From UBA7446 sp965657545 (GTDB taxonomy: Bacteria > Bacteroidota > Bacteroidia > Flavobacteriales > Flavobacteriaceae): a stretch of 29,351 nucleotides of DNA. The DNA is taken from NCBI GenBank assembly GCA_965657545.1, contig CBFHOG010000016.1, positions 1 to 29,351 of the forward strand, in the 5' to 3' direction. The stretch's first letter is position 1, and every line of letters starts with the position of its first letter. Shown here piece after piece: positions 1-8,912 of this stretch. The position numbers and the translations under genes are program-made. The notes below the pieces were generated by a model. The model searched no databases and had not been told where the DNA came from. It saw nothing but the letters and a program-made list of their open reading frames with translations.

Positions 1-995
<995 letters not shown>

Positions 996-1145
996 ATAAC
1001 TTTAAATAAAATTAACAACAAAAAAATTGACAAATTAGAGCTGTCTCATGATTGTTTTACTATTCGTATTTCCTTCGCCGAAGCGAAGTATACGCGCTGT
1101 CATTCTCAATAATTCAATGAACTTTTTTGCTTTCTTTTTGAAAGC
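996..1145 (-). other. rrn leader transcript region
   Basis: This is the transcribed leader between the likely start of promoter P1 (about 1144) and mature 16S. It holds a perfect UUCG-loop hairpin (1073-1088) and, nearer P1, a minus-strand GTTCATTGAA (1122-1113). That word is a candidate boxA-like antitermination element, judged only from its position and partial resemblance. Leader RNA is normally removed by RNase III-type processing. No protein gene is visible; short frames here lack any family signal. Confidence 0.6.
1073..1088 (-). other. UUCG tetraloop hairpin in the rrn leader
   Basis: The minus strand reads CTTCGC-TTCG-GCGAAG, a perfect 6-bp GC-rich stem closed by a C(UUCG)G tetraloop, one of the most stable RNA loops known. 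It lies about 78 nt before mature 16S. There is no following T-run, so it is not a terminator. A role in leader folding, processing or 30S assembly is inferred. Confidence 0.8.
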
Positions 1146-1150
1146 GGTTG

Positions 1151-1180
1151 CAAATATACACTGCTTTTTGGTTTTGACAA
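1151..1180 (-). promoter_or_regulatory. rrn proximal promoter P1
   Basis: The minus strand has TTG (1180-1178), a 19-base spacer and TATATTTG (1158-1151). This is an exact match to the Bacteroidota primary-sigma consensus TTG-N17-23-TAnnTTTG. Transcription would start near 1144. An A/T tract (about 1190-1217) lies just upstream of the -33 element, where an UP-like element would sit. Confidence 0.88.
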
Positions 1181-1217
1181 CCCCACATGAAAAAAAAATT
1201 AAACTTTTTTTATTTGA

Positions 1218-1228
1218 TGTGGTCCACA
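1218..1228. promoter_or_regulatory. palindrome TGTGG-T-CCACA between the rrn promoters
   Basis: Perfect 5-bp arms flank a central T. It lies downstream of the start expected for P2 and about 40 bp upstream of the P1 -33 element. It could be a protein-binding site or a small RNA stem in the P2 transcript. The function is unknown, and short palindromes also occur by chance. Confidence 0.35.
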
Positions 1229-1245
1229 GCTTTTTTTGCGGATGG

Positions 1246-1273
1246 CAAATATACAACCCTTTTATTTCTACAA
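1246..1273 (-). promoter_or_regulatory. rrn distal promoter P2
   Basis: The minus strand has TTG (1273-1271), a 17-base spacer and TATATTTG (1253-1246), again the Bacteroidota consensus. The -7 region shares the 11-mer GCAAATATACA (plus-strand sense) with P1, 95 bp away. This suggests tandem rrn promoters as in many bacteria. It begins only about 15 bp after the stop codon of the codirectional DUF4294 gene, with no terminator between. Confidence 0.8.
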
Positions 1274-1288
1274 ACTTATTTTTACGTT

Positions 1289-1897
1289 TTATTTTCTAAT
1301 TTTTTCTTCTGGCGGTTTTAGTGATCCATCAGCAAAAGCGCGGAGCAAAATCCCTTCGATCATAGCATCTTCCTCAGCATCAGTGGGGTTATATGTTGTT
1401 TTCAGATCAATATCAAAGAATTTTGCGGTGGTTTGGTAAACAAAAGCACGCCACCCACTTCTGAGTTTTTTTATCAAACTATGTGTTGTTTGACCCGTTT
1501 CACGATGTATTAATTTGACTAAAATACGACCCTCAGAGCGCGTTAAGCGCTTTAGTTCCTCTTTAAATTCGCCTTCTAAGTAGCGTTCAACGCGTTTGGT
1601 GTAACGTTTTTTAGCACGTTTCCGCTTGATTTTAGACAAACGATCGTTTAAAACAACCAAACGTTCTGACGCCATTTTAGCATATGGATATACTTTTAAT
1701 GTTTTTTTACGCAGTCTATAGTATATCAAATAGTCGTTATAGTTGTCAAATTTTAGCGTTGGAAGTACAATTACTTCACCCAAATCCACAAAAGGATTAG
1801 CCAAAGTATCGCCCTCTACTATATATATAGGTTGTTGTTGCTGTCCATAGAGGCAGCAAACAGCCATAATCACAACCAATAAAACACGTTTTTGCAT
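1289..1897 (-). CDS. DUF4294 family exported protein
   Basis: This 202-residue protein has an N-terminal signal peptide (basic MQKR, hydrophobic core, likely cleavage around residue 18 before a Gln run). The rest is very basic, with a Lys/Arg-rich middle (about 80-125) and a central segment similar to the flavobacterial DUF4294 family (VVLPTLKF..., YPYAK). The family is confined mainly to Bacteroidota and has no established biochemical role, so none is assigned. Export to the periplasm or outer surface follows from the signal peptide. The gene runs toward the rrn operon and is divergent from the M42 peptidase gene, with 68 bp between them. The ATG start is favoured because it begins a complete signal peptide. 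No good promoter was found. Confidence 0.85.
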   Translation of the reverse strand: MQKRVLLVVIMAVCCLYGQQQQPIYIVEGDTLANPFVDLGEVIVLPTLKFDNYNDYLIYYRLRKKTLKVYPYAKMASERLVVLNDRLSKIKRKRAKKRYTKRVERYLEGEFKEELKRLTRSEGRILVKLIHRETGQTTHSLIKKLRSGWRAFVYQTTAKFFDIDLKTTYNPTDAEEDAMIEGILLRAFADGSLKPPEEKIRK

Positions 1898-1965
1898 CCG
1901 TTCAAAAGTACTAAGTTTGTTTTACCTATATATTGTAAATTAGCCTACTAAATTAAAAAAGCATA

Positions 1966-3048
1966 ATGAGCAGCATTTTAAATAAAAAATCACACGCATT
2001 TTTAAAGCAATATTTGAACAACCCAGCGCCTACGGGCTACGAATGGGAAAGTCAAAAGATATGGATGGATTACCTTAAACCATATGTAGATGAGTTCATC
2101 ACTGATACGTATGGTACTGCAGTGGGAGTTATCAATCCAGAGGCGGAATTTAAAGTGGTTATTGAAGCACACTCAGACGAAATTTCATGGTATGTCAATT
2201 ACATTTCGGACAAAGGGTTGATATCGGTTATTCGAAATGGTGGTAGTGACCATATGATTGCGCCATCTAAATGGGTGGATATCCATACCAAAAACGGCAT
2301 TGTAAAAGGGGTTTTTGGATGGCCTGCCATTCATACCAGAATGGCTGGAAAAGAAGAAACACCAAAAATTGAAAACATTACCATAGATGTTGGTGCCTCT
2401 AACAAGGAAGAAGTTGAAAAATTAGGTATTCATGTTGGTTGTGTCATTACCTATCCAGACACATTTCAAGTGCTCAACAAAGATAAGTTTGTGTGTAGGG
2501 CATTGGATAATAGAATTGGCGGCTTTATGATTGCTGAGGTGGCGCGACTGCTCAAGGAGAACGACATCAAACTTCCTTTTGGACTATATGTAACCAATTC
2601 GGTGCAAGAAGAAATTGGACTACGCGGAGCAGAAATGATTACCCAAACCATAAAACCAAATGTGGCTATAGTTACGGATGTTTGCCATGACACGACAACG
2701 CCGATGTTAAATCCAAAAAAACAAGGAGATAATGCCATAGGCAAAGGACCCGTTATATCGTATGCGCCTGCAGTGCAGCAATTGCTTCGAGATAGAATTA
2801 TAGAAACAGCAGAGGCGAAAGAAATTCCATTTCAGCGATTGGCTTCTTCAAGATATACAGGTACAGATACGGACGCTTTTGCGTATAGCAATGGTGGCGT
2901 TCCTTCTGCGCTGATATCGTTACCTCTAAAATACATGCATACTACTGTAGAAATGGTGCATCAAGAGGATGTGGAGAACGTTATCAAATTGATTTTTGAA
3001 ACGGTACAAAACATCAAAAACGGAGAAACATTTAGTTATTTTTCTTAA
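1966..3048 (+). CDS. M42 family metallopeptidase (aminopeptidase)
   Basis: This 360-residue cytosolic enzyme belongs to peptidase family M42 (glutamyl aminopeptidase/FrvX/PepA-like), which forms large tetrahedral assemblies and trims N-terminal residues from peptides. The di-metal ligands are visible in order: His69-x-Asp71 in EAHSDE, the bridging Asp182 in ALDNR, the catalytic Glu216-Glu217 pair in QEEIGLRGA, Asp239 in VTDVCHD, and a late His in the KYMHTT segment near 325. Length is normal for the family. Substrate preference cannot be read from sequence. The gene stands alone on the plus strand; its last 17 bp overlap the end of the convergent acs gene. Confidence 0.93.
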   Translation: MSSILNKKSHAFLKQYLNNPAPTGYEWESQKIWMDYLKPYVDEFITDTYGTAVGVINPEAEFKVVIEAHSDEISWYVNYISDKGLISVIRNGGSDHMIAPSKWVDIHTKNGIVKGVFGWPAIHTRMAGKEETPKIENITIDVGASNKEEVEKLGIHVGCVITYPDTFQVLNKDKFVCRALDNRIGGFMIAEVARLLKENDIKLPFGLYVTNSVQEEIGLRGAEMITQTIKPNVAIVTDVCHDTTTPMLNPKKQGDNAIGKGPVISYAPAVQQLLRDRIIETAEAKEIPFQRLASSRYTGTDTDAFAYSNGGVPSALISLPLKYMHTTVEMVHQEDVENVIKLIFETVQNIKNGETFSYFS

Positions 3049-4918
3049 TCTCTTCGATTATTTCAGGGTTTAGCAAGGTAGAAACATCGCCCAATTGATC
3101 ATATTCACCCGAAGCAAGTTTCCGTAAAATTCTTCTCATAATTTTACCACTTCTTGTTTTGGGTAATCCGCTTACTACTTGTATGCGGTCGGGCTTTGCG
3201 ATTGGTCCAATGGTTTTTGCAACCAAAGCACGGAGTTCGACAGCCAATTTGTTTGTATCGACTTCTGTATTTGAAATGACAAAAGCGTGCAATGCATTTC
3301 CTTTTATATCGTGTGGGAAACCAACAACAGCACTTTCCACTACGTGAGGATGTTCGTTCAATGCATTTTCAATAGGTGCCGTTCCAAGGTTATGTCCAGA
3401 AACAATGACCACATCATCTACCCTACCTGTAATTCGGAAATTACTTTCGGCATCACGAAGTGCGCCATCACCAGGGAAATAATATCCTGGATAGGCTGAA
3501 AAATATACGTTTTTATACCGTTCATGATCACCCCAAATAGTCCGTGCAATAGATGGCCAAGGGTGTTTTATTGCCAAAATCCCTTCTGATTCGCCTTCAA
3601 TTTCATTGCCTTTGTTATCAAGCAGTACGGCTTGAATACCTGGCATAGGCAAAGTGGCATAGGTGGGTTTTTGAGGCGTCACTCCTGCTAATGAGCTAAT
3701 CAAAATGCCTCCTGTTTCTGTTTGCCACCAAGTATCTACAATAGGACAATTGTGTTTCCCTACATATTTATCATACCAATGCCAAGCTTCTGCATTGATA
3801 GGTTCACCTACAGAACCCAACACTTTTAATGATGATAAATCGTGTTGTTCTACCAATTCAACTGGATGTTTTTGTAGGGCACGAATAGCTGTTGGCGCGG
3901 TATAAAATTGATTGACCTTGTGCTTGGCACAAACTTCCCAAAAACGACCATAATCTGGATAGGACGGAACACCTTCAAACATAACTGTAGTTGCGCCCAC
4001 AGCCAAAGGCCCATATACAATATAGGAATGACCAGTAATCCAACCGATATCTGCGGTGCACCAATATACATCGCCTTTTTGGTATTGAAAGACATTTTGA
4101 AACGAATATGCGGTATATACCATATAACCGCCGCATGAGTGAACCATACCTTTTGGTTTCCCAGTAGATCCTGAGGTGTATAAAATAAAAAGAGGGTCTT
4201 CGCTGTCCATCACCTCAGCTCGACAAACGTCGTTGACTTTTTCAAGTTCTTCGTGCCACCACAAATCTATATTGTTCCACGACACGTCTTGTCCTGTGCG
4301 TTTAAAAACAATACATTTTTTAACAGTGGAGCAAGACGTCAATGCTTCATCGGCAATGTCTTTTAGTGGGGTAACTTTAGCTCCTCTAAAGCCACCATCT
4401 GCCGTAAGTAACATACTGCATTCGGCATCATTTAGCCGAGCTGCTAAGGCAGCAGCTGAAAAGCCTGCAAAGACTACCGAATGAATGGCGCCAATCCGTG
4501 CGCATGCCAACACGGCAATTGCCAATTCAGGAGTCATGGGCATATAAACACATACCCTATCTCCTTTTTTGATACCGTTAGCTTTTAACATATTGGCTAC
4601 GCGACAAACCCTGCTGTGCAATTCGCTGTATGAAATATGTTGAGCAGCTTCGTTAGGGTCATTCGGCTCAAAAATAATGGCAATTTGATCTGGTTGGGTT
4701 TTAAGATGTCTATCTAGGCAGTTTTCAGTGATATTTAGTTTTCCACCTAAAAACCACTTTATTTCTGGCGTTTGGAAATCGAATTCCAACACCTTGTCCC
4801 AGGAACTGTGCCATTCAAAATTCTCTGCTATATCTGCCCAAAAGTCCTCTGGGTTTTTGTTTGCATGTTGTTTCGCCTGATGATAAGAATCTGCTGTTTG
4901 GTAAGCCAAATTTTTCAT
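3032..4918 (-). CDS. acs: acetyl-CoA synthetase (AMP-forming)
   Basis: This 628-residue enzyme converts acetate, ATP and CoA to acetyl-CoA, AMP and PPi, letting the cell assimilate acetate. It carries the ANL-superfamily P-loop TSGSTGKPKGMVH near residue 248, the motif YFPGDGA with the following RITGRVDDVVIVSGHN hinge region, and the C-terminal SGKIMRR. The Lys there (about 590) is the adenylation-essential residue and the usual site of regulatory acetylation. The WWQTETGG segment is typical of acetate-specific members. Length is close to the 630-650 of the family. It lies downstream of the Dcp gene on the same strand with a 51-bp gap and no terminator, so cotranscription is possible. The 3' end overlaps the M42 gene. 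Confidence 0.97.
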   Translation of the reverse strand: MKNLAYQTADSYHQAKQHANKNPEDFWADIAENFEWHSSWDKVLEFDFQTPEIKWFLGGKLNITENCLDRHLKTQPDQIAIIFEPNDPNEAAQHISYSELHSRVCRVANMLKANGIKKGDRVCVYMPMTPELAIAVLACARIGAIHSVVFAGFSAAALAARLNDAECSMLLTADGGFRGAKVTPLKDIADEALTSCSTVKKCIVFKRTGQDVSWNNIDLWWHEELEKVNDVCRAEVMDSEDPLFILYTSGSTGKPKGMVHSCGGYMVYTAYSFQNVFQYQKGDVYWCTADIGWITGHSYIVYGPLAVGATTVMFEGVPSYPDYGRFWEVCAKHKVNQFYTAPTAIRALQKHPVELVEQHDLSSLKVLGSVGEPINAEAWHWYDKYVGKHNCPIVDTWWQTETGGILISSLAGVTPQKPTYATLPMPGIQAVLLDNKGNEIEGESEGILAIKHPWPSIARTIWGDHERYKNVYFSAYPGYYFPGDGALRDAESNFRITGRVDDVVIVSGHNLGTAPIENALNEHPHVVESAVVGFPHDIKGNALHAFVISNTEVDTNKLAVELRALVAKTIGPIAKPDRIQVVSGLPKTRSGKIMRRILRKLASGEYDQLGDVSTLLNPEIIEEIKKNN

Positions 4919-4969
4919 TCAATAAAATTTCGGTTTAATTTACTAAAATCTATTGATAAAACTGATGCA

Positions 4970-7096
4970 TTAGTTTGTTACAGGAAAACCGCGAGCACGC
5001 ATCAACGCGTCAATATTCGCTTCACGTCCACGAAACATAAGGTATGCCTGAGCAGGGTCAATCGAATTACGAGGTGCAAACAAATAAGTTACTAACCGAT
5101 CTGCCGTCTCTTCATCATAAAAACCACCAGGTGCTTCTTTAAACGCCTCGGAGGCATCAGCGGTAAGCACATCTGCCCACATATAACCGTAATAAGCTGT
5201 GGCGTAGCCCTCTCCAGAAAAAACATGTCCAAAATGAGGAGTGCGGTGGCGCATTGGCAGTTCTTTAGGCATATTAAGTGCAGCTAATGTTTCACGTTCA
5301 AAAGCACCAACATCTAAATCTGTTGGATCAGCCAAGTGCAGTTTCATATCCATTAATGCAGATGCTAAATACTCTGTTGTTGCAAATCCTTGATTAAATG
5401 TGGCTGCTTTTTTGATTTTTTTGACAAGGGCTTCGGGCATGGGTTCGCCTGTTTTTTGATGTACCAAAAAGCGATCAATAACTTCATCTGTAGCCAACCA
5501 GCGCTCAAGCAGTTGTGACTGAAATTCTGTGTAGTCCCGAACACCACCATTAAGTGTAGGATATTTGACATTAGAGGCGAAAAAATGTAAGGCATGCCCA
5601 AATTCATGGAAAAACGTTGTAGCGTCGTCCCAAGAAATCAACAAGGCTTCTCCAGGCGCAGGTTTAATAAAATTAGAATTATTAGATGCCAATACATTTG
5701 TTTTACCATCAAAAGTTGAAAAGCTACGATATGTTGTTGCCCAAGCACCCGAACGTTTCCCTTCTCTAGCATAGGGATCTAAATACCATAATCCAATATG
5801 TTCACCTGTATCTTTATGTGTTACTTCCCAGACTTTAACATCCTCATGAAAAACAGGAACAGAACCCTCGGTAACGGGAGAAAAAGAATACCCAAATAAA
5901 CGTCCCGCCACATAGTGCATCGCATCTGTAAGTTTATCCATTTGAAGGTATTGTTTCACTTCATCCGAATCTAAATCGTATTTGTCTTTTCGCACCTTTT
6001 CAGCATAGTAACGGTAATCCCAAGGGGAAATGGTTATATTATCTCCATTAGCATCTGCTACAGCCTGCATATCAGCAACTTCTTCTGAAACACGTGCAAT
6101 GGCTGCAGGCCAAACCGCTTCCATAAGTGCCAATGCATTTTCTGGGTTTTTAGCCATACGATTTTGAAGGCGCCATGCGGCAAAATTGGGATACCCAAGA
6201 AGTCCAACACGTTCTTTTCTAAGTTTTAAAATCTGTGTAATAATACCCTTATTATCATAAGTGTCATTATTATCGCCTCTTGAATAATAATGAGTCCACA
6301 CTTGTTTTCTCAAATCACGATCGGTGGAATAGGTCAAAAAAGGATCCATTGATGACCGGGTGTTTGTTACCGCATACTCCCCTTTCCTACCCTTGCTTTC
6401 GGCTATACGAGCAGCTGATTTAACAAAGGCATCTGGTAATCCATCCAATTGATTTTCAGTCAAATAGGTTATATAATTTTCCTCATCGTGTAATACATTG
6501 TTAGAAAACTTTGTGTATAAGGTTGACAGCTCTTTATTGATTTCTGCGTAACGTTTCTTTTTATCCGCATCCAAATCAGCGCCGCTCATGGCAAAACTTT
6601 GATAAGTAAGTTCTACCACACGCTGTTGATCTGGAGGTAGTGGTTTTTTTTGTGATGACTCATAAATGGTTTTGATCCTTTTAAAAAGCAACTCGTTTTG
6701 GGAAATTTTAGATTGAAATTCAGAAAACAAGGGAGCTAATTCCGTTTGTATCTCACGAAATTCAGGAGAAGACATATTGCTGCTAAAGATTCCGTAATAG
6801 GCAAAAGCTCTGTCTAGTGGAGCTCCTGAACGTTCCATTTCTTCAATTGTATTTACAAAGGTTGGCGGCTCTGGATTAGACGCTATGCCTTCTATTTCTT
6901 CAAGGTTTAATGCCATGGCTTTGAGCATAGCCGGTTTAACATCTGCCACTTTCATTTTATCAAATGCAGGCGTCCCTTGATATGAACCTTCCCAAGGTTT
7001 TAATAACGTATTTGTAAAGGATGACGTTTGTGTACAAGAAACTAGGGCAATGGCAAAAAATACCATGCTTAAACGACTTACGTTTGGAGTCTTCAT
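4970..7096 (-). CDS. dcp: M3 family peptidyl-dipeptidase Dcp, lipoprotein
   Basis: This 708-residue zinc peptidase resembles peptidyl-dipeptidase Dcp, which removes dipeptides from the C-terminus of oligopeptides. The zinc motif HEFGHALH lies near residue 496, with the downstream Glu ligand in the TEFQSQLLERW segment. The region RHRTPHFGHVFSGEGYATAYYGYMW (written here as landmarks RHRTP, FSGEGY and YGYMW) is typical of Dcp. The N-terminus is a lipoprotein signal with lipobox LVSC, cleavage before Cys21, so this copy is probably anchored in the envelope and digests periplasmic peptides. Its substrates for lipidation and maturation fit the Lnt gene at 19586. A strong terminator separates it from the upstream GlsB-like gene; a convincing promoter was not found in the 80 bp between. 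Confidence 0.93.
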   Translation of the reverse strand: MKTPNVSRLSMVFFAIALVSCTQTSSFTNTLLKPWEGSYQGTPAFDKMKVADVKPAMLKAMALNLEEIEGIASNPEPPTFVNTIEEMERSGAPLDRAFAYYGIFSSNMSSPEFREIQTELAPLFSEFQSKISQNELLFKRIKTIYESSQKKPLPPDQQRVVELTYQSFAMSGADLDADKKKRYAEINKELSTLYTKFSNNVLHDEENYITYLTENQLDGLPDAFVKSAARIAESKGRKGEYAVTNTRSSMDPFLTYSTDRDLRKQVWTHYYSRGDNNDTYDNKGIITQILKLRKERVGLLGYPNFAAWRLQNRMAKNPENALALMEAVWPAAIARVSEEVADMQAVADANGDNITISPWDYRYYAEKVRKDKYDLDSDEVKQYLQMDKLTDAMHYVAGRLFGYSFSPVTEGSVPVFHEDVKVWEVTHKDTGEHIGLWYLDPYAREGKRSGAWATTYRSFSTFDGKTNVLASNNSNFIKPAPGEALLISWDDATTFFHEFGHALHFFASNVKYPTLNGGVRDYTEFQSQLLERWLATDEVIDRFLVHQKTGEPMPEALVKKIKKAATFNQGFATTEYLASALMDMKLHLADPTDLDVGAFERETLAALNMPKELPMRHRTPHFGHVFSGEGYATAYYGYMWADVLTADASEAFKEAPGGFYDEETADRLVTYLFAPRNSIDPAQAYLMFRGREANIDALMRARGFPVTN

Positions 7097-7176
7097 AGGA
7101 TTGAGTTTTAAAAGTATTGTGTAAAATACTTAAAATTACACAAATGCAACACCACTATTTAAAAAAGTGAGTTTTG

Positions 7177-7205
7177 AAAAAAAAAGCGCACACAATGTGT
7201 GCGCT
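7177..7205 (-). terminator. rho-independent terminator after the GlsB-like gene
   Basis: On the minus strand a 9-bp GC-rich stem, AGCGCACAC paired with GTGTGCGCT around a three-base loop, is followed by a run of nine T. It begins 16 bp after the stop of the GlsB-like gene and isolates it from the downstream dcp gene. The plus-strand side lacks a T-run, so it works in one direction. Confidence 0.92.
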
Positions 7206-7220
7206 CTCCAGCTGTATATA

Positions 7221-7472
7221 TCAGCCCCTTTTCATTAGCCCGATAAAAAAAAGTAAAATCACAGCACCTAGAAACGCTGAAAAAAGCGATCCTATTAAAC
7301 CATCTCCAAAAGATAAACCAAGTTGACCAAAAAGCCAACCGCCAAGAACTGCTCCCGCAATTCCAACCAAAAGATTAATAAAAATTCCGAAGCCTTTTCC
7401 TTTCATAAGTTTTCCAGCAAGGAAACCAGCTACAATACCAATAATAATAAGCCAAAATAAGTTTGAGTCCAT
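7221..7472 (-). CDS. GlsB/YeaQ/YmgE-family small membrane protein
   Basis: This 83-residue protein consists almost entirely of three hydrophobic, glycine-rich helices (about 5-20, 29-50 and 58-80) with the short polar turn GKLMKGKGFG. It matches the transglycosylase-associated protein family (PF04226), inner-membrane proteins often linked to stress. The family name is historical and no enzymatic activity should be inferred. It ends in a strong terminator. It is 97 bp downstream of pyrD on the same strand; that AT-rich gap holds CATATTTG, one base off a -7 element, but no good -33 partner. Confidence 0.88.
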   Translation of the reverse strand: MDSNLFWLIIIGIVAGFLAGKLMKGKGFGIFINLLVGIAGAVLGGWLFGQLGLSFGDGLIGSLFSAFLGAVILLFFIGLMKRG

Positions 7473-7569
7473 TTTATTTAGATTTAGGGTTAAACAAATA
7501 TGAAACTAATGTACAGAAATTTTTAATTGTTTAATAGTATTCAAACAAAAAAATATGAATTCGACAACT

Positions 7570-8583
7570 TTACAAGAAACTGTTGATTTTGGAAACAGAC
7601 GCAGGTCCTTCATAAACAAAGCCAGTGTATAATTGAATCAAGGAAGCACCAGCTTTAAGTTTTTCTTTTGCGTCGTCTGGGGTATGAATACCGCCAACCC
7701 CAATAATGGGAAAAGCACCCTTACTTTGTGTATGTAAGTAACGGATTACTTCTGTACTGCGATTCGTTAAAGGTTTTCCGCTTAACCCACCTGCTTGTTT
7801 GGTGAGTGTCTCTGGACTTTGCAATCCGTCGCGGGAAAGGGTTGTATTGGTTGCAATAACACCATCAATTTTAGTAGCCTCAACAATGTCTATAATATCA
7901 GAAAGCTGGGTGTCAGTAAGGTCAGGAGCTATTTTTAATAAAATGGGTTTACGTTTGGGTTTACTATTGTTTTGTTTTTGGAGGGTATTCAGTAATGCGG
8001 TGAGGGGTTCTTTTTCTTGTAAATCGCGTAAGTTAGGGGTGTTTGGAGAACTCACATTTACCACAAAATAATCAACAACATCAAACAACGCATTGAAGCA
8101 AATGAGGTAATCTTCCTGAGCATTTTCGTTGGGAGTTGTTTTATTTTTCCCAATATTCCCGCCGATAATTACATTTTTGTTGCGCTGCAACCGCTTTGCT
8201 GCGGCCACAACACCTTCGTTATTAAAGCCCATTCGATTGATAATACCTTTATCTTTTTTTAGTCGAAAGAGTCTGGGTTTTGGATTTCCATCTTGGGGCT
8301 TGGGCGTTACCGTACCTATTTCAATAAAACCAAATCCAAAGTTTGAAAGTTCTTTAAATCGTTTGGCGTCTTTATCAAAGCCTGCTGCTAAACCAACAGG
8401 GTTTGGGAATTGAATACCAAAAACCTCCCTTTTTAAGGAAGACTTTTTACTGACATACAAAGTTCTAATCAAAGCACCCATAAAAGGAATACGGTGTAAG
8501 AAACCAATGGCTGCAAATGAAAAATAATGCACCCATTCAGGATCAAACAAAAACAGTATGGGTCGAATGATGCGTTTGTACAT
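7570..8583 (-). CDS. pyrD: dihydroorotate dehydrogenase (quinone), class 2
   Basis: This 337-residue flavoprotein oxidises dihydroorotate to orotate, the fourth step of pyrimidine synthesis, passing electrons to membrane quinone. Class 2 is indicated by the N-terminal hydrophobic/amphipathic membrane-binding segment (about 1-35) and by VNVSSPNTPNL near 172-182, with Ser rather than Cys as catalytic base. FMN-binding landmarks include GLAAGFDKDAKR near the N-terminus, IATNTT, and GVGGI with the following GASLIQLYTGF. Length is normal. A terminator-like hairpin ends only about seven bases before its ATG, raising the question of how it is transcribed; any promoter would lie inside yajC. Confidence 0.97.
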   Translation of the reverse strand: MYKRIIRPILFLFDPEWVHYFSFAAIGFLHRIPFMGALIRTLYVSKKSSLKREVFGIQFPNPVGLAAGFDKDAKRFKELSNFGFGFIEIGTVTPKPQDGNPKPRLFRLKKDKGIINRMGFNNEGVVAAAKRLQRNKNVIIGGNIGKNKTTPNENAQEDYLICFNALFDVVDYFVVNVSSPNTPNLRDLQEKEPLTALLNTLQKQNNSKPKRKPILLKIAPDLTDTQLSDIIDIVEATKIDGVIATNTTLSRDGLQSPETLTKQAGGLSGKPLTNRSTEVIRYLHTQSKGAFPIIGVGGIHTPDDAKEKLKAGASLIQLYTGFVYEGPASVSKINSFL

Positions 8584-8589
8584 AATTTA

Positions 8590-8617
8590 AAAAAAGCACT
8601 TCAGGTGAAGTGCTTTT
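8590..8617 (-). terminator. strong hairpin between yajC and pyrD
   Basis: The arms AAAAGCACTTC and GAAGTGCTTTT are perfect complements around a four-base loop, with T-runs on both sides. On the minus strand seven T follow the stem. The hairpin begins three to four bases after the yajC stop and its T-run ends about seven bases before the pyrD ATG. It should terminate the nusB-DUF1573-yajC transcript, or act as an attenuator if pyrD depends on read-through. Confidence 0.88.
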
Positions 8618-8620
8618 ATT

Positions 8621-8902
8621 TTATTTTTTTGGAGTAGCTATTCTTCGCTGACTCATCTCTTGAGAGATAAAGCTTCGCTCCATTTTAACTTTTCCAGCCA
8701 TAGTTTCAATAACACAACTGTCATTGCTCTCATTAACCTCAACTACTTTGCCGTGAATACCGCCTTTTGTAACTACTAAATCCCCTTTTTTAAGGTTGTT
8801 TTTAAAAGTGCGTTCTTTTTTGGCACGGCGTTGTTGCGGAAGAATTAAAAACAAAAACATGACCGCAAACATGAGTAGTAAGAAAGGTAATTGGTTTCCC
8901 AT
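8621..8902 (-). CDS. yajC: preprotein translocase subunit YajC
   Basis: This 93-residue protein has one N-terminal transmembrane helix (about 5-23), the family mark LPQQRRAKKE just after it, and a small basic beta domain with the G-D-x-V-V-T-x-G-G-I-x-G-x-V pattern. YajC joins SecDF in the holotranslocon and assists Sec-dependent export and membrane insertion; SecA is encoded later in this window. Size is typical. It starts 10 bp after the DUF1573 gene ends, so they share a transcript, which a hairpin closes immediately after the stop. In many flavobacteria the next genes are a YbbR-like protein and coaE; here it is pyrD. Confidence 0.96.
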   Translation of the reverse strand: MGNQLPFLLLMFAVMFLFLILPQQRRAKKERTFKNNLKKGDLVVTKGGIHGKVVEVNESNDSCVIETMAGKVKMERSFISQEMSQRRIATPKK

Positions 8903-8912
8903 TATATAAATT

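Noticed and set aside
1903..1910. TACTTTTG on the minus strand as a promoter of the DUF4294 gene
   Set aside because: No TTG at the right distance, and transcription would start at or inside the start codon.
3159..4484. Several frames of 60-102 residues on the plus strand across acs
   Set aside because: They are shadows of the clearly coding minus-strand acs frame.
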